Assembly (NCBI GenBank): GCA_020634855.1
Contig: JACKAU010000014.1
Coordinates: 62,001-126,000 of the forward strand
Source: Anaerolineales bacterium
GTDB taxonomy: Bacteria > Chloroflexota > Anaerolineae > 4572-78 > J111
Length of the DNA: 64,000 bases
Reading direction: 5' to 3'
Of the stretch, positions 1 through 8,900 are shown piece after piece (position 1 is the stretch's first letter; each line of letters opens with the position of its first letter). Below the pieces are notes generated by a model. The model did no database searches and was not told the DNA's origin. It saw only the letters and a list, made by a program, of their open reading frames with translations. The position numbers and the translations under genes are program-made.

Positions 1-356
1 ACCGCCTTGACCCGCGCCACCAACTCTTTAGGGCTGAACGGCTTGGTCACGTAATCGTCGGCTCCCAGTTCCAGGCCGGTGATACGGTCGGCTTCCTCGC
101 TCTTGGCAGTGAGCATAATGATCGGGATATTGTAATCCCCTTCGCGCAGGATGCGGGTAATTTGGAGGCCGTTGATGGCCGGCAGCATCAAATCGAGAAC
201 GATCAAATCGGGCGATTTGCGCTCGATGGCTTGCAGGGCGGCGGCCCCATCGCCGGCTACCTCAACTTCGTACCCTTCCCGCTGCAAGTAAAGCTCCACC
301 ACTTCGCGGATATTCGGTTCATCGTCAACAACCAAAATATGGAGTTTGTTTGACAC
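1..356 (-). CDS. Response regulator, OmpR/PhoB-like receiver domain (partial, runs off window)
   Basis: Only the first 118 or so residues are inside the window; the rest, presumably a winged-helix output domain, lies beyond position 1. The visible part is a complete receiver domain: acidic pair D11-D12 (LVVDDEP), phospho-acceptor D55 (LIVLDLMLP), T83 and K105 (YVTKPFSP). The YVTKPFSPKEL ending is typical of OmpR/PhoB-type regulators, hence the subgroup guess. The start is a GTG at 354-356 with an AAGGA-type ribosome site about nine bases upstream. It begins 18 bases after the stop of the LysM-redoxin gene, so the two are probably co-transcribed. Receiver assignment is certain; output domain unseen. 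Confidence 0.9.
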   Translation of the reverse strand, partial: MSNKLHILVVDDEPNIREVVELYLQREGYEVEVAGDGAAALQAIERKSPDLIVLDLMLPAINGLQITRILREGDYNIPIIMLTAKSEEADRITGLELGADDYVTKPFSPKELVARVKA

Positions 357-373
357 AACGTAATGTCCTTATT

Positions 374-1282
374 TTAGATATCTTCCGCCAGCAGCGCCTG
401 AATAATTTCTTCCTGCTGATCGTACCGGCCTTCGCCAATGTGAATGTGCCGCACATTGCCGGCTTTATCGATAAAATATTTACTAGGCCAATAGCGCTGA
501 TTGAACGGTTTCTTGTAACTGCGCCAGGTCTGCCAATCATTATCGATGGCGACGGCGTAAGGCACATCTAAGCGGACCAATGCCTCTTTGACATTGTCGA
601 GGTCCTGTTCGTAACCAAACTCAGGTGTGTGGACGCCGATAATGACCAGCCCGTCATCGGCGTACTTGGTGTGCCATTCGCGCAGCGACGGAATAACATG
701 GATACAATTAATACAGCCGAACGTCCAAAATTCTACAATAACTACTTTACCGTGCAAATCGGCCAGCTTCAACGGGTCAGAATTTAGCCACACTTCGTTA
801 TTGAGGTCAGGGGGAACGCCTTTGATGTCTAAATCGGCCAGCAGTGCGAGCTGCTCCGCCGTCGGAGCCGGGATATCCTGGTTTATCATAGCCACCTCTT
901 CCGACCCAACAGTCTGATCTTGAGCTGGATCTTCGGCTACAACCGGCGATTCCTGCGGCAGAGTGGTTAGATCGGCCACCGCCTGCAAGTTATCCGGAAT
1001 AAACAGCCGCTGGCCGACTTCGATCACGTCGGGGTCGGTAATTTGAGTGTAAGTTGTGTCTGCGACCGCTTTGGCGTTAGTAGCCTCGACAATGGCCTGA
1101 TAGGCCAGCGGATCGCCGTAAAATTTATCGGCTAACTTGCTGAGCCAGTCATCAGCTTGCACAATGTAATCCTGGCCGTTAGCGCTGCCCTCAGGCGGTG
1201 GAGCCGCAGCCACGACTTGGTAACCGATCACGATCATCATAGCCACCAGCATTACGGCGATATGGGTTCGATTCAACATCAA
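374..1282 (-). CDS. Exported LysM-redoxin fusion protein (TlpA/DipZ-like thioredoxin fold)
   Basis: 302 residues. Residues 1-27 form a signal peptide or membrane anchor (hydrophobic MLVAMMIVIGYQVV, then AAA). Residues about 38-97 form a LysM-like module ending in QRLFIPD, which would bind peptidoglycan or a related glycan. A linker (98-160) rich in acidic residues and Pro leads to a redoxin domain with the active-site pair C190-x-x-C193 (FGCINC) in the place typical of TlpA/DipZ thioredoxins, and a C-terminal HIGEGRYDQQEE segment as in the DipZ C-terminal family. It probably acts outside the membrane in thiol-disulfide exchange, held near the wall by LysM. It lies upstream of the receiver gene in the same direction. 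Family assignment strong, substrate unknown. Confidence 0.85.
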   Translation of the reverse strand: MMLNRTHIAVMLVAMMIVIGYQVVAAAPPPEGSANGQDYIVQADDWLSKLADKFYGDPLAYQAIVEATNAKAVADTTYTQITDPDVIEVGQRLFIPDNLQAVADLTTLPQESPVVAEDPAQDQTVGSEEVAMINQDIPAPTAEQLALLADLDIKGVPPDLNNEVWLNSDPLKLADLHGKVVIVEFWTFGCINCIHVIPSLREWHTKYADDGLVIIGVHTPEFGYEQDLDNVKEALVRLDVPYAVAIDNDWQTWRSYKKPFNQRYWPSKYFIDKAGNVRHIHIGEGRYDQQEEIIQALLAEDI

Positions 1283-1377
1283 TTTCCCCTTTCCTTTGCA
1301 ATTGAATACTCAAACGATTGTAACATTGAGTCTAAAGGAGAAATCTTACAATTTTATTGCCAAGGATTATTCTTCAC

Positions 1378-1872
1378 TTAAAGCGCAATAATTTCGGCGG
1401 AATTGGTCTCGGTGTTGTAGATGGCGCAAGTGGGGCTACCTTTCCAGCCCAGAACCTCGCCGGGATTGAGCCATAGGCAATCGCCGAACCGTTCTTCGGT
1501 TTGCTCATGAGTGTGGCCGGAGAAAACGGCCTGGTAATCGCCGGTTCGGGCCAGAGCTTGGGCGTAAAACGGGTAATGGGTGACGGCCACTTTGACTCCG
1601 TCAAACTCAAGCTCGGCATACTCGCCGTGCAGTTTCAGATTAGGGTACTGGGTTTTGGCGATATTCGAAATGGCAAACCGGTCGCCATCGCCGTTGCCAA
1701 AGACCACATGAACATCGCCGTCGAACTCGCCGCCAACCACCCGCGACGGAATCGGTGAGCAGAAATCGCCGCAGAAGATCAGGCTGTCGACATTGCGGCT
1801 TTTGAACACCGCCAGCGCCTTTTGGAGATTATCCAAATTATCGTGGATATCAGAAAAAACCCCGATTAGCAT
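1378..1872 (-). CDS. YfcE/MJ0936-family metallophosphoesterase
   Basis: 164 residues, the usual length of this family. All calcineurin-fold metal motifs are visible: D8-x-H (FSDIHDN), GDFC, GNGD, the histidine of THYPFYA, and GHTHE. Known members hydrolyse phosphodiester model substrates with Mn2+; the natural substrate is generally not known. The ATG is followed directly by LIGVFSDIH, and a GGGAGG-like site (rev. comp. of cctccct) precedes it. It is divergent from the larger phosphoesterase that starts near 2013, with about 140 bases between the two starts. Confidence 0.88.
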   Translation of the reverse strand: MLIGVFSDIHDNLDNLQKALAVFKSRNVDSLIFCGDFCSPIPSRVVGGEFDGDVHVVFGNGDGDRFAISNIAKTQYPNLKLHGEYAELEFDGVKVAVTHYPFYAQALARTGDYQAVFSGHTHEQTEERFGDCLWLNPGEVLGWKGSPTCAIYNTETNSAEIIAL

Positions 1873-1957
1873 GATTTACCTCCCTTTAGGTATCAAACTT
1901 TCTCAGAAAATCTATGAGAATTTTATTAAATCACGGCCAATCGGCAAATAACCTCTG

Positions 1958-1987
1958 TTGTCAACCGTTTAACGAATATGGTATAAT
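1958..1987 (+). promoter_or_regulatory. Sigma-70-type promoter before the 2013 gene
   Basis: TTGTCA (1958-1963), an 18-base spacer, and a perfect TATAAT (1982-1987). Transcription would begin near 1994. The open frame extends back to 1914, but any start before 1994 would lie upstream of this transcript, so the promoter decides the gene start in favour of the GTG at 2013 or TTG at 2022. Confidence 0.7.
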
Positions 1988-2012
1988 TATCCGACATATT
2001 TTAACCGGAGAC

Positions 2013-3458
2013 GTGATTAGGTTGGGGCATAAACTTAAATTTGTTGTCTCAGATTTGCATCTTGGCGCGGGACAAACCATAGACGGACCGGCTCCTTTAG
2101 AAGATTTTACAGCGAGCCGAGAATTTATCGCTTTTTTGCATGAAATTGGCCAGGAAGGCGAACGAGATGAACGGGAGATCGAGCTAATTTTCAACGGCGA
2201 TCTGTTTGAGTTCCTGCAAGTTCCGGCGGTCGACGACTATGACCCGACCCAAACTTATGCTAAAGAAGCTTATCTGGACTCATCGGAAGAAGCGAGCATC
2301 AAGCGGTTAAGAATCATTGTGGACGGCCATCAAGAAATTTTCAACGCTCTGGCTGATTTTATGCACAGCAATGAGCCTCAGCGGCGAATTACGATCATCA
2401 AGGGCAACCACGATGTCTGTCTTTTTTGGCCCGGCGTTAAAAGCTACCTGCGAGAGGTCTTGGGGGCATCCGGGGCCAGAGTCTCGCTGCTGCGTTTTGC
2501 CGATGAATTTGTCAGTCGCGAAAAAATATACGTTGAACACGGCCATCAGCATGCCGAAAAGATGAACGGCTATCAGGACTCCTTCAACCCTCGTTCAACC
2601 GACGATCCGTCTCAACTGTTTTATCCGGCCGGTTCGCATTTTGTGATCGATTTTTTTAACCGGGTCGAACCGGAGCGGCCGTTTATCGATCACATCAAAC
2701 CGCTGACCACGCTCATTTGGTTCGCGCTGCATTGGGATTTCGATTTTGCCGGCCAGGCGATGGCCTGTTTTATTCGCAAAACGCCGGCGCTGGTGGTCAG
2801 TGATATGAATTATTTGCAGCAAAATCCCATCACCTCAACCGCCCCTCTGTTGCAAGAACTGGAAGACGATGGTCAACGTCAAGAATTAGCCGAGCGTTAC
2901 AAAACCGATGCCGCCTTTCGGCAGACGTTTCACCAGCAAATCCAGCAGTATCTTGACGACGCCAATATTGATAATAAAGGCAATAATCCATCACCGCCGC
3001 TGCCGGTGAGCGATAACCCGCTGGAAATGGGTCGAACATATCAGCAACAGCAACGGGCTATGCTCCGGCGCGCTGCGGCCGAGATCGCCGAACGAGAAAA
3101 AGCCCAAGTGATTATCTTTGGCCACACGCACGAGCCGGCTGAAGAGCCATTAGGCAACGGCAGCGTTTATATTAACACCGGCAGTTGGATCAGCGACTTA
3201 TCCCAGGTTTCACTTGAACACTGGGAGGCGTTATTTAATGGCGTCGCGCTGCCGGAAACTATCCCCAGCGATCTGGCCTATGCCCGGATCGATTACAATG
3301 AGGATGAACTACCATGCGCCAAACTGTTATACTATAAAGGCCAACCTTCTGCCAAGAAAGCAGCCTCCCGACCAGAGAGCCTGACCGAACCGCCGGGATT
3401 TCTACGGCGAAATATGCGCCGGTTTATCCGTCGATTTGGGCCTAACCCAAACCATTAA
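2013..3458 (+). CDS. Calcineurin-like metallophosphoesterase next to nurA
   Basis: 481 residues if started at GTG 2013 (TTG 2022 is equally possible); both lie downstream of a strong promoter. Motifs in order: SDLHLG, NGDLFEF, KGNHD, HGHQH and FGHTHEP, a full two-metal phosphoesterase set. The region between the GNHD and GHTH motifs is unusually long (about 230 residues) and holds hydrophobic segments near LIWFALHW, resembling UDP-diacylglucosamine-hydrolase-like or SbcD-like proteins only in the metal motifs. It ends 21 bases before nurA, in an operon with DNA-end-processing genes, so a nuclease or phosphatase role in DNA repair is an inference from context. I do not assign it to Mre11/SbcD. 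Confidence 0.8.
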   Translation: MIRLGHKLKFVVSDLHLGAGQTIDGPAPLEDFTASREFIAFLHEIGQEGERDEREIELIFNGDLFEFLQVPAVDDYDPTQTYAKEAYLDSSEEASIKRLRIIVDGHQEIFNALADFMHSNEPQRRITIIKGNHDVCLFWPGVKSYLREVLGASGARVSLLRFADEFVSREKIYVEHGHQHAEKMNGYQDSFNPRSTDDPSQLFYPAGSHFVIDFFNRVEPERPFIDHIKPLTTLIWFALHWDFDFAGQAMACFIRKTPALVVSDMNYLQQNPITSTAPLLQELEDDGQRQELAERYKTDAAFRQTFHQQIQQYLDDANIDNKGNNPSPPLPVSDNPLEMGRTYQQQQRAMLRRAAAEIAEREKAQVIIFGHTHEPAEEPLGNGSVYINTGSWISDLSQVSLEHWEALFNGVALPETIPSDLAYARIDYNEDELPCAKLLYYKGQPSAKKAASRPESLTEPPGFLRRNMRRFIRRFGPNPNH

Positions 3459-3479
3459 TAATGAAGATGATGAGCGATT

Positions 3480-4691
3480 ATGACGCTTGAACTCAACCAG
3501 GTAGCGCAGCAGGTCAAAGCCATGGGCCGCAGTCTGGCTGAGCACCGGCCGCACCTTGATGAGGAGCTAGCCCGCGCTCAAAGTTTGCTGCGTGAATTTT
3601 CAACCCGGCCCGGCGAGCTGCACGATCGTATCCAGCGCGCCGAAAGGGCGCAGCAGAGCCAGCGTTTTGACTGGGTGGGGGCCGCGCCAACCCAAGAGCC
3701 TTTGGCAGAAGTTTATTCGTTGCCGCCCTGCCCAGAACAACTCACGGTCATCGCCAGCGACGGTTCCCAAATTCATCCCGATCCGCACGCCATTACCTTG
3801 TATTACCTGATTAACACCGGCTGCATCATCTACCGGCATGGCTCGAACCAAAAACCCGAAACCTATAATCCCAAGCCGAAACTGTACTACGAACCGGAGG
3901 ATTTGTTCGATGAACAGGGCCGGCTGATTTCCACCGGCGAAGTCAATGTCAAACGCGATCTGGCCGAACTTGAAGTTTTGACCAATCTGGGGCCGGCTTA
4001 CGCTCAAATCGTACCCGAACCGGTGGTGGCGCTCATGGACGGTCAATTGACCCTGCGGGTCATCGATCTGCCCTTTGGTCAGCAGCAAGACCGACAAGAC
4101 GAATATATCGGCCTGCTCGATCAGCTGCGCGAGGCCAACGTCATTTTGGGCGGTTATATCGACCGGCCGCGCAGTACGTTTGCCCTGTCGCTGATTTATC
4201 TGGCATCACTGGATATCGAGCAAATCAATGAAGAAAATCTGCGCCGCAACGCGTTTCGCACGCTGACCGATATCGAACTGTTTAACTTCCTCGGTCCGGG
4301 TGAACGGAGCGCGATCTTTACTGTGCGCGCTAAAGGGTTGGATCGGTACACTTTTGCCGGGCACACCATCCACTTTTTTTATTTGAACGTCAGCCAGAAT
4401 CCGGCCTCGCCCCATTTGGCTCGGGTGGAACTGCCGGCCTGGATTGTCGCCAACCGGCCGGCGCTCGACACCCTGCACGCGGCAATCGTGCGGCAGGCCG
4501 GCATTACCGGCGGCTATCCCTACGTGCTGGCTCGGGCCGATGAACTGGCCGTTATCTCCAGCGAAGAACGGGAAGCGGTCGAGCTAATGCTGGCCGTAGA
4601 AATGCGCCAGCAAGGGCTGGCGCCGGAGATTTCTCTCAAACAACGCAACAAAAACGCCTATCGATTTGGGCGGGAAAGTTTTAGATTATGA
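3480..4691 (+). CDS. nurA: NurA-family 5'-3' nuclease
   Basis: 403 residues. NurA hallmarks are visible: IASDGSQI near residue 94 with the metal-binding aspartate, ALMDGQLTL near 183, GGYIDRP near 215, and the C-terminal YPYVLARADELAVIS block. NurA forms a ring with the HerA translocase and resects DNA ends; the herA-like gene lies 1.5 kb downstream on the same strand. The ATG lies 21 bases after the phosphoesterase stop, and the 3' end overlaps the next gene by four bases (ATGA), indicating translational coupling. N-terminal residues 1-65 are charged and probably helical. Confidence 0.88.
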   Translation: MTLELNQVAQQVKAMGRSLAEHRPHLDEELARAQSLLREFSTRPGELHDRIQRAERAQQSQRFDWVGAAPTQEPLAEVYSLPPCPEQLTVIASDGSQIHPDPHAITLYYLINTGCIIYRHGSNQKPETYNPKPKLYYEPEDLFDEQGRLISTGEVNVKRDLAELEVLTNLGPAYAQIVPEPVVALMDGQLTLRVIDLPFGQQQDRQDEYIGLLDQLREANVILGGYIDRPRSTFALSLIYLASLDIEQINEENLRRNAFRTLTDIELFNFLGPGERSAIFTVRAKGLDRYTFAGHTIHFFYLNVSQNPASPHLARVELPAWIVANRPALDTLHAAIVRQAGITGGYPYVLARADELAVISSEEREAVELMLAVEMRQQGLAPEISLKQRNKNAYRFGRESFRL

Positions 4692-5287
4692 CCACAGCGT
4701 TACCCATCGGCTGGGTGTTACGAGCCAGCACGGTTGGCTTTACCGTCGGCTGCCGGGTGTTGCAGCCCAGCGTGCCCCAATTCGGCGATTTGGTCAAGGT
4801 TCCTGTCTCCGACGGAATGAGTGTGTTTGGCCTAATCTACAACGTCCAGGTACAGGATGATCCGGCCGTGCGACAACTTATTTTGGTGGGCGAGATGGAA
4901 CCGGAAGCTGTACTCGACCAGCGTGAAAATCGGCTGGTCCCCATTGAAATCAGCGTCTTGGTGGTCGGCTACCAGCGCGACAAACAGATCTTTCAGGGGT
5001 TGCCGCCCCAACCACCTTTAAGTTTAGATGTTTTAATTTTAGGCAGCGACGCCGACATCCGGGCCTTTACTAAAAATCTTGATTACTTTCGGCTGGTGCT
5101 CAACTCACCCCAAATTCCGGGCGATGAGGTGCTGGTCACCCATCTGCGCCGGGCAGCCGAGGTGCAGCCGCCGGAAACGCAGCGCCAATTTCTGCTCAAC
5201 GCCGGACGCGAGTTGGCTCGCCTGCTTAATTTTGATTTGGTCAGGCTGGATAATATTCTGCGCCGGATCCGGCCGATGAGTTCGTAG
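4688..5287 (+). CDS. Small HAS-barrel-like protein coupled to nurA
   Basis: 199 residues, start ATG overlapping the nurA stop by four bases. Residues about 5-75 read like a beta-barrel of HAS type (VGFTVGCRVL, FGDLVKVPV, VFGLIYNV), the fold found at the N-terminus of HerA and related ATPases. The C-terminal half (about 110-199) is helical and charged, ending in LNFDLVRLDNILRRIRP. There is no Walker motif and no catalytic motif I can name. Its position between nurA and herA suggests an adaptor for the HerA-NurA complex. The HAS-barrel call is pattern recognition and needs a profile search; the gene itself is convincing from coupling and codon flow. Confidence 0.65.
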   Translation: MTTALPIGWVLRASTVGFTVGCRVLQPSVPQFGDLVKVPVSDGMSVFGLIYNVQVQDDPAVRQLILVGEMEPEAVLDQRENRLVPIEISVLVVGYQRDKQIFQGLPPQPPLSLDVLILGSDADIRAFTKNLDYFRLVLNSPQIPGDEVLVTHLRRAAEVQPPETQRQFLLNAGRELARLLNFDLVRLDNILRRIRPMSS

Positions 5288-5345
5288 AGTTTAAGGAGTT
5301 TTCAGATCAAGCGGTATTACGTCTGGATAATGAGAAAGGGTTATT

Positions 5346-5927
5346 GTGGAATTTACTGAGGCGGAGCTAAACCAGATATTGAACAGCGGTCAAAGTCCGA
5401 TTTGGCTCAACAACGCCGATCTCAGCGGCGCGGATTTGAGCGGGGCCAATCTGGCCAAAGCTCGGCTGCTGCGGGCGAACCTGAGCCGGGCTAATCTGGC
5501 CGGGGCCGATCTCAGCGGCGCGGATTTAACCTACGCCAATCTGAGCGAAGCCAATCTCAGCCAAACCAATTTCAAATTGGCCGGCCTCAGCGGCGCTGAT
5601 CTACGAGACGCCGATTTGTCAGGAGCCGACCTGGTCGAAGCTGACTTAAGCCGTGCGCTAATGGTCGGGGCCAACCTAAGCGGGGCCAATCTACAGCGAG
5701 TCAATCTCAGCGAGTCGAATCTGAACGAGTCGAATCTGAGCAGCGCCGATCTAAGCGAAACCAATCTGAGTGAGGCCAGTCTGGAGGGCGCTAATCTCAG
5801 CCAAACCAATTTCAGTCGGGCGCTGATGCGTGAGGCCGATTTGACCGGAACGAATCTGGACAAAGCTATTCTCGATGGCGCCGACACCGAATTTGCGATT
5901 CTGCCCGACGGCAGCATTGATAACTAA
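5346..5927 (+). CDS. Pentapeptide-repeat protein
   Basis: 193 residues, start GTG with AAAGGG six bases upstream. From residue 22 to about 180 almost every five residues fit A(D/N)LSx, the pattern that folds into a right-handed quadrilateral beta-helix. No signal peptide and no membrane segment, so it is cytosolic. Some relatives mimic DNA and inhibit gyrase (Qnr, MfpA), but most have no known function. Its location between nurA/HAS-barrel and herA makes a DNA-related role conceivable, but this is inference only. It is followed directly by an intrinsic terminator. The opposite strand shows a Ser/Arg/Leu-rich open frame caused by the repeat. Confidence 0.9.
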   Translation: MEFTEAELNQILNSGQSPIWLNNADLSGADLSGANLAKARLLRANLSRANLAGADLSGADLTYANLSEANLSQTNFKLAGLSGADLRDADLSGADLVEADLSRALMVGANLSGANLQRVNLSESNLNESNLSSADLSETNLSEASLEGANLSQTNFSRALMREADLTGTNLDKAILDGADTEFAILPDGSIDN

Positions 5928-5979
5928 ATTTGCTAACGGACATCTCCTTGATTTGCCCAGATTCCTGCGCCCCTGACGG

Positions 5980-6028
5980 CAGACCGCCGACCGTTGACCG
6001 CCAAAATTCAACGAGCGGTCTGTTTTTT
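5980..6028 (+). terminator. Intrinsic terminator after the pentapeptide gene
   Basis: CAGACCGC (5980-5987) pairs with GCGGTCTG (6015-6022), with an inner CGTTGA/TCAACG stem, followed by six T (6023-6028). Further copies of the words GCGGTCTG and GCGGTCAG continue to 6057, making the intergenic stretch 5970-6060 rich in direct and inverted repeats. Confidence 0.7.
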
Positions 6029-6140
6029 AGCGGTCTGCGGTCAGTTAGCGGCGGTCTATTGGCTCAACGGCAATTTGGGGGGCTTCATATCGGTCAAATT
6101 GAAAACGTGTCCGTTAGCAAGATAACTAAAAGGCAATTTA

Positions 6141-7808
6141 ATGGCAGATAACGAATTTAATGATTTCGACGCCTTCTTCCCCCGGGCAGTGACCCAAAAA
6201 CTGGGCATGGTTATGAGCGGATCGCTCAGCAAAGGGCTGGAGGTCAAGCTAGACCCCAGCGCCCCGATCGAGGAAATGGCTGTCGGACGCTACGTGATCA
6301 TTGAGGGCGAGCAGCTCAAATTCTTTGGTATGATTACCGATGTCGCCCTGGATAACACCAATCCTCAAATTGAAAAAACACCGCCTGACGTCAGCGATCC
6401 CTTCCTACGCGAAGTCTACGCCGGTATCAGCACCTTTGGCCGCATTCACATCTCGCCCATGTTGGTGCTGGATCAAGCCGCCGAGGAGCCTCGTCCGGTC
6501 AAGACCATCCCCGGCCACTTTTCGCTGGTACGGGCCGCCGACGAGGACGATGTCAACATGGTCTTCGGCGCGGAAGATGAGCAGCATTTTCACATCGGCG
6601 AGCCGCTGGATATGGAAAATGTCCAGGTCAATCTCGATCTGGTGCGCATGGTCGAACGTAGCGTAGGTATCTTCGGCAAGAGCGGGACGGGCAAGAGTTT
6701 TCTGACCCGGCTGCTGCTGGCCGGGGTGATCAAGCGCCGCGCTGCCGTCAGCCTGATCTTTGATATGCATAACGATTACGGCTGGGAAGTGCAGAGTGAG
6801 AACCGGACGCCGGTTAAGGGGCTGAAGCAGCTTTTTCCCCAGCAGGTGGCCATTTTCACCCTGGACGAAGCCTCGAGCCGCCGCCGTAAAGTTCGGCCCG
6901 ATTTTACGGTAGTGCTGGATTGGTCTGACATTCAGCCGGAGGATTTGGAAATGCTGCGGGTGACGCTCGACCTGAGCGATCAGATGATCGGCGCGGCCTA
7001 TAGCCTGCGGCGGGCCTGGGGTCGAGGCTGGATCAAACAACTGCTCGAAGCCGATAAAGACACCATCGATCTTTTGGTGGAAGGCACCACGATCAATCGC
7101 TCCAGTTTGGATGCGCTGAGCCGCCGGCTGGAACGGTTGACCCGCTTCGAATTTTTGCGCGATAGCTGGAAAGGCGACTCGGCCCAGAAAATCATCGATT
7201 ATCTGGATAAGGGCATTACCGTGGTGCTGGAATTTGGCCGCTATGGCAACTCGCTGGAAGCCTATATTTTAGTGGCGAACTATCTAACGCGCCGAATTCA
7301 CCAGATGTACGTGGAACGGGTTGAGCAAGCGCTCGGAGATGCAGCCCAGGAACCGCAGCAGTTGATGATCGTCATTGAGGAGGCGCACAAGTTTCTCGAT
7401 CCGCAAATCGCCCGCCAAACGATCTTCGGCACCATTGCCCGTGAATTACGCAAGTACAATGTGACCTTGCTTATTGTCGATCAGCGTCCATCAGGCATCG
7501 ATGAGGAGGTGATGAGCCAGATCGGCACTCGGGTGACGGCGCTGCTCGACAACGAGCGCGACATCGCGGCGGTGCTGACCGGCGTCTCCGGCGCGGGTGC
7601 GCTGCGAGAGGTGCTGGCCCGGCTCGATACCAAGCAGCAGGCGCTGATTATGGGTCACGCCGTGCCGATGCCGGTGGTCATCCAAACTCGCAGCTACGAC
7701 GCCAATTTTTACGCCGCGATGGGCTTCCAAGATGAAACAGCGCTCCGGGCCGGCCGGTCGACGCGGGTCAATTTACTGCGCGGGGAGCGAGAAGAAGGCA
7801 TCGATTAA
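6141..7808 (+). CDS. herA: HerA-like DNA translocase ATPase
   Basis: 555 residues. An N-terminal beta-rich HAS-barrel region (about 10-150) precedes the P-loop FGKSGTGKS near residue 180, a Walker B strand LMIVIEEAHKF near 412, and RQTIFGTIARELRKYNVTLLIVDQRPSGID, which carries the conserved Gln/Arg and arginine-finger region of HerA/FtsK-type ATPases. HerA hexamers pump DNA and activate NurA in end resection; archaea place the genes beside mre11-rad50, and some bacterial forms act in defence. Here nurA, a HAS-barrel protein and a phosphoesterase lie just upstream, but a terminator separates herA from them, so it is probably expressed from its own promoter in 6029-6140. Confidence 0.9.
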   Translation: MADNEFNDFDAFFPRAVTQKLGMVMSGSLSKGLEVKLDPSAPIEEMAVGRYVIIEGEQLKFFGMITDVALDNTNPQIEKTPPDVSDPFLREVYAGISTFGRIHISPMLVLDQAAEEPRPVKTIPGHFSLVRAADEDDVNMVFGAEDEQHFHIGEPLDMENVQVNLDLVRMVERSVGIFGKSGTGKSFLTRLLLAGVIKRRAAVSLIFDMHNDYGWEVQSENRTPVKGLKQLFPQQVAIFTLDEASSRRRKVRPDFTVVLDWSDIQPEDLEMLRVTLDLSDQMIGAAYSLRRAWGRGWIKQLLEADKDTIDLLVEGTTINRSSLDALSRRLERLTRFEFLRDSWKGDSAQKIIDYLDKGITVVLEFGRYGNSLEAYILVANYLTRRIHQMYVERVEQALGDAAQEPQQLMIVIEEAHKFLDPQIARQTIFGTIARELRKYNVTLLIVDQRPSGIDEEVMSQIGTRVTALLDNERDIAAVLTGVSGAGALREVLARLDTKQQALIMGHAVPMPVVIQTRSYDANFYAAMGFQDETALRAGRSTRVNLLRGEREEGID

Positions 7809-7846
7809 GCGTGGGGCTGGCGGATTACAGCCGTAATTTCTGATGC

Positions 7847-7875
7847 TTGCAACGCATCACTATGTAGGCTATAAT
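7847..7875 (+). promoter_or_regulatory. Promoter of the lepB operon
   Basis: TTGCAA (7847-7852), 17-base spacer, TATAAT (7870-7875). The predicted transcript starts about 22 bases before the TTG start codon of signal peptidase I. Confidence 0.65.
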
Positions 7876-7903
7876 TCTAGTTAATCAAAGTTAGGAGATT
7901 TCT

Positions 7904-8878
7904 TTGTCCCAATTGTTTAATAATCAACCCGACAAAGATCGCGATCCAAAATCAAACACACCACCTGACAACGAGTTTCCGCCGGTCAATCCTTCGTCTG
8001 GCCGTGGGGCTGACTTGCCGCCTCTACCCGATTTTGATCAGGACCCGGATGAGGATCACCTGGATACGAGTGTCAGAACATCAGAGGCAGATGCGTCTGA
8101 TCTACACCAATTTTTGAATCAGCAACGGTCATCAACCGACGCCGATGAGCCGGCCCCAGCCGACTTCGATTACAAGTCGTCGCCGGCTGAAGCTAATTTC
8201 TCAAATTTCACTCTGGAACCGCTGGAAGATGAGCCAACCCCCAAGCCCGAAGAGTCGCGTTGGCAGACAGCCTGGTCGATTGTACGAGAGGTTGGGGAAA
8301 CCATCATCCTAACCCTTATTATCTTCTTTCTGATCCAGACCGTTGTCAGAAATTTTCGGGTCGTTGGCACCAGTATGGTCAATAACCTGCATGACGGCCA
8401 GTACCTGATCATCGATAAAGTCTCGTACAACCCGCTGGTGACGGAGTATCTCGGTATCGGCGGCCCCCAACGGGGGGATGTGATTGTTTTTGTGCCGCCC
8501 AGTAATCCGAATGAGGACTATGTTAAACGGATTATCGGCTTACCCGGCGAAGAGGTCAACATTGTTAACGGGCAAGTTTTTATCAATGGAACCAAACTTG
8601 ATGAACCATTTGAACCCGTGCCCGGAACCTATACCATGCCTAGTTCGATTATCGTGCCGGAGGGCGACGTATTTGTTCTGGGTGATAACCGCAACAACTC
8701 TAACGACTCCCACAACTGGGGCCCGTTACCCATCGAAAATATTGTCGGACGAGCCTGGGTATCCTATTGGCCACCGGATCAATGGGGTACGATTCCACGA
8801 GACATCCCAAGCGAAGATGCAACCCTCAAACATTTTGTGGGCCAGTTCATTCCCAGCGCCAGCGCCAATAACGAATAG
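7904..8878 (+). CDS. lepB: Signal peptidase I with long acidic N-terminal extension
   Basis: 324 residues, start TTG with TTAGGAG eight bases upstream. Residues 1-120 are Pro/Asp/Glu-rich, apparently disordered and cytoplasmic; a single membrane helix follows (about 128-148, TIILTLIIFFLIQTVV). Catalytic serine is in GTSMVNNL (about 157) and the lysine in YVKRIIGLPGE (about 207); GDNRNNSNDSHNWG is the box E signature. The enzyme removes signal peptides on the outer face of the membrane. The extension is long for the family, which usually begins a few residues before the helix. It heads a unit with deoC and a zinc-finger gene. Confidence 0.92.
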   Translation: MSQLFNNQPDKDRDPKSNTPPDNEFPPVNPSSGRGADLPPLPDFDQDPDEDHLDTSVRTSEADASDLHQFLNQQRSSTDADEPAPADFDYKSSPAEANFSNFTLEPLEDEPTPKPEESRWQTAWSIVREVGETIILTLIIFFLIQTVVRNFRVVGTSMVNNLHDGQYLIIDKVSYNPLVTEYLGIGGPQRGDVIVFVPPSNPNEDYVKRIIGLPGEEVNIVNGQVFINGTKLDEPFEPVPGTYTMPSSIIVPEGDVFVLGDNRNNSNDSHNWGPLPIENIVGRAWVSYWPPDQWGTIPRDIPSEDATLKHFVGQFIPSASANNE

Positions 8879-8900
8879 CCATTGAGAGTTTGGAGTTGCG

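Noticed and set aside
5531..5917. Ser/Leu/Arg-rich minus-strand protein
   Set aside because: Mirror image of the pentapeptide repeat codons.
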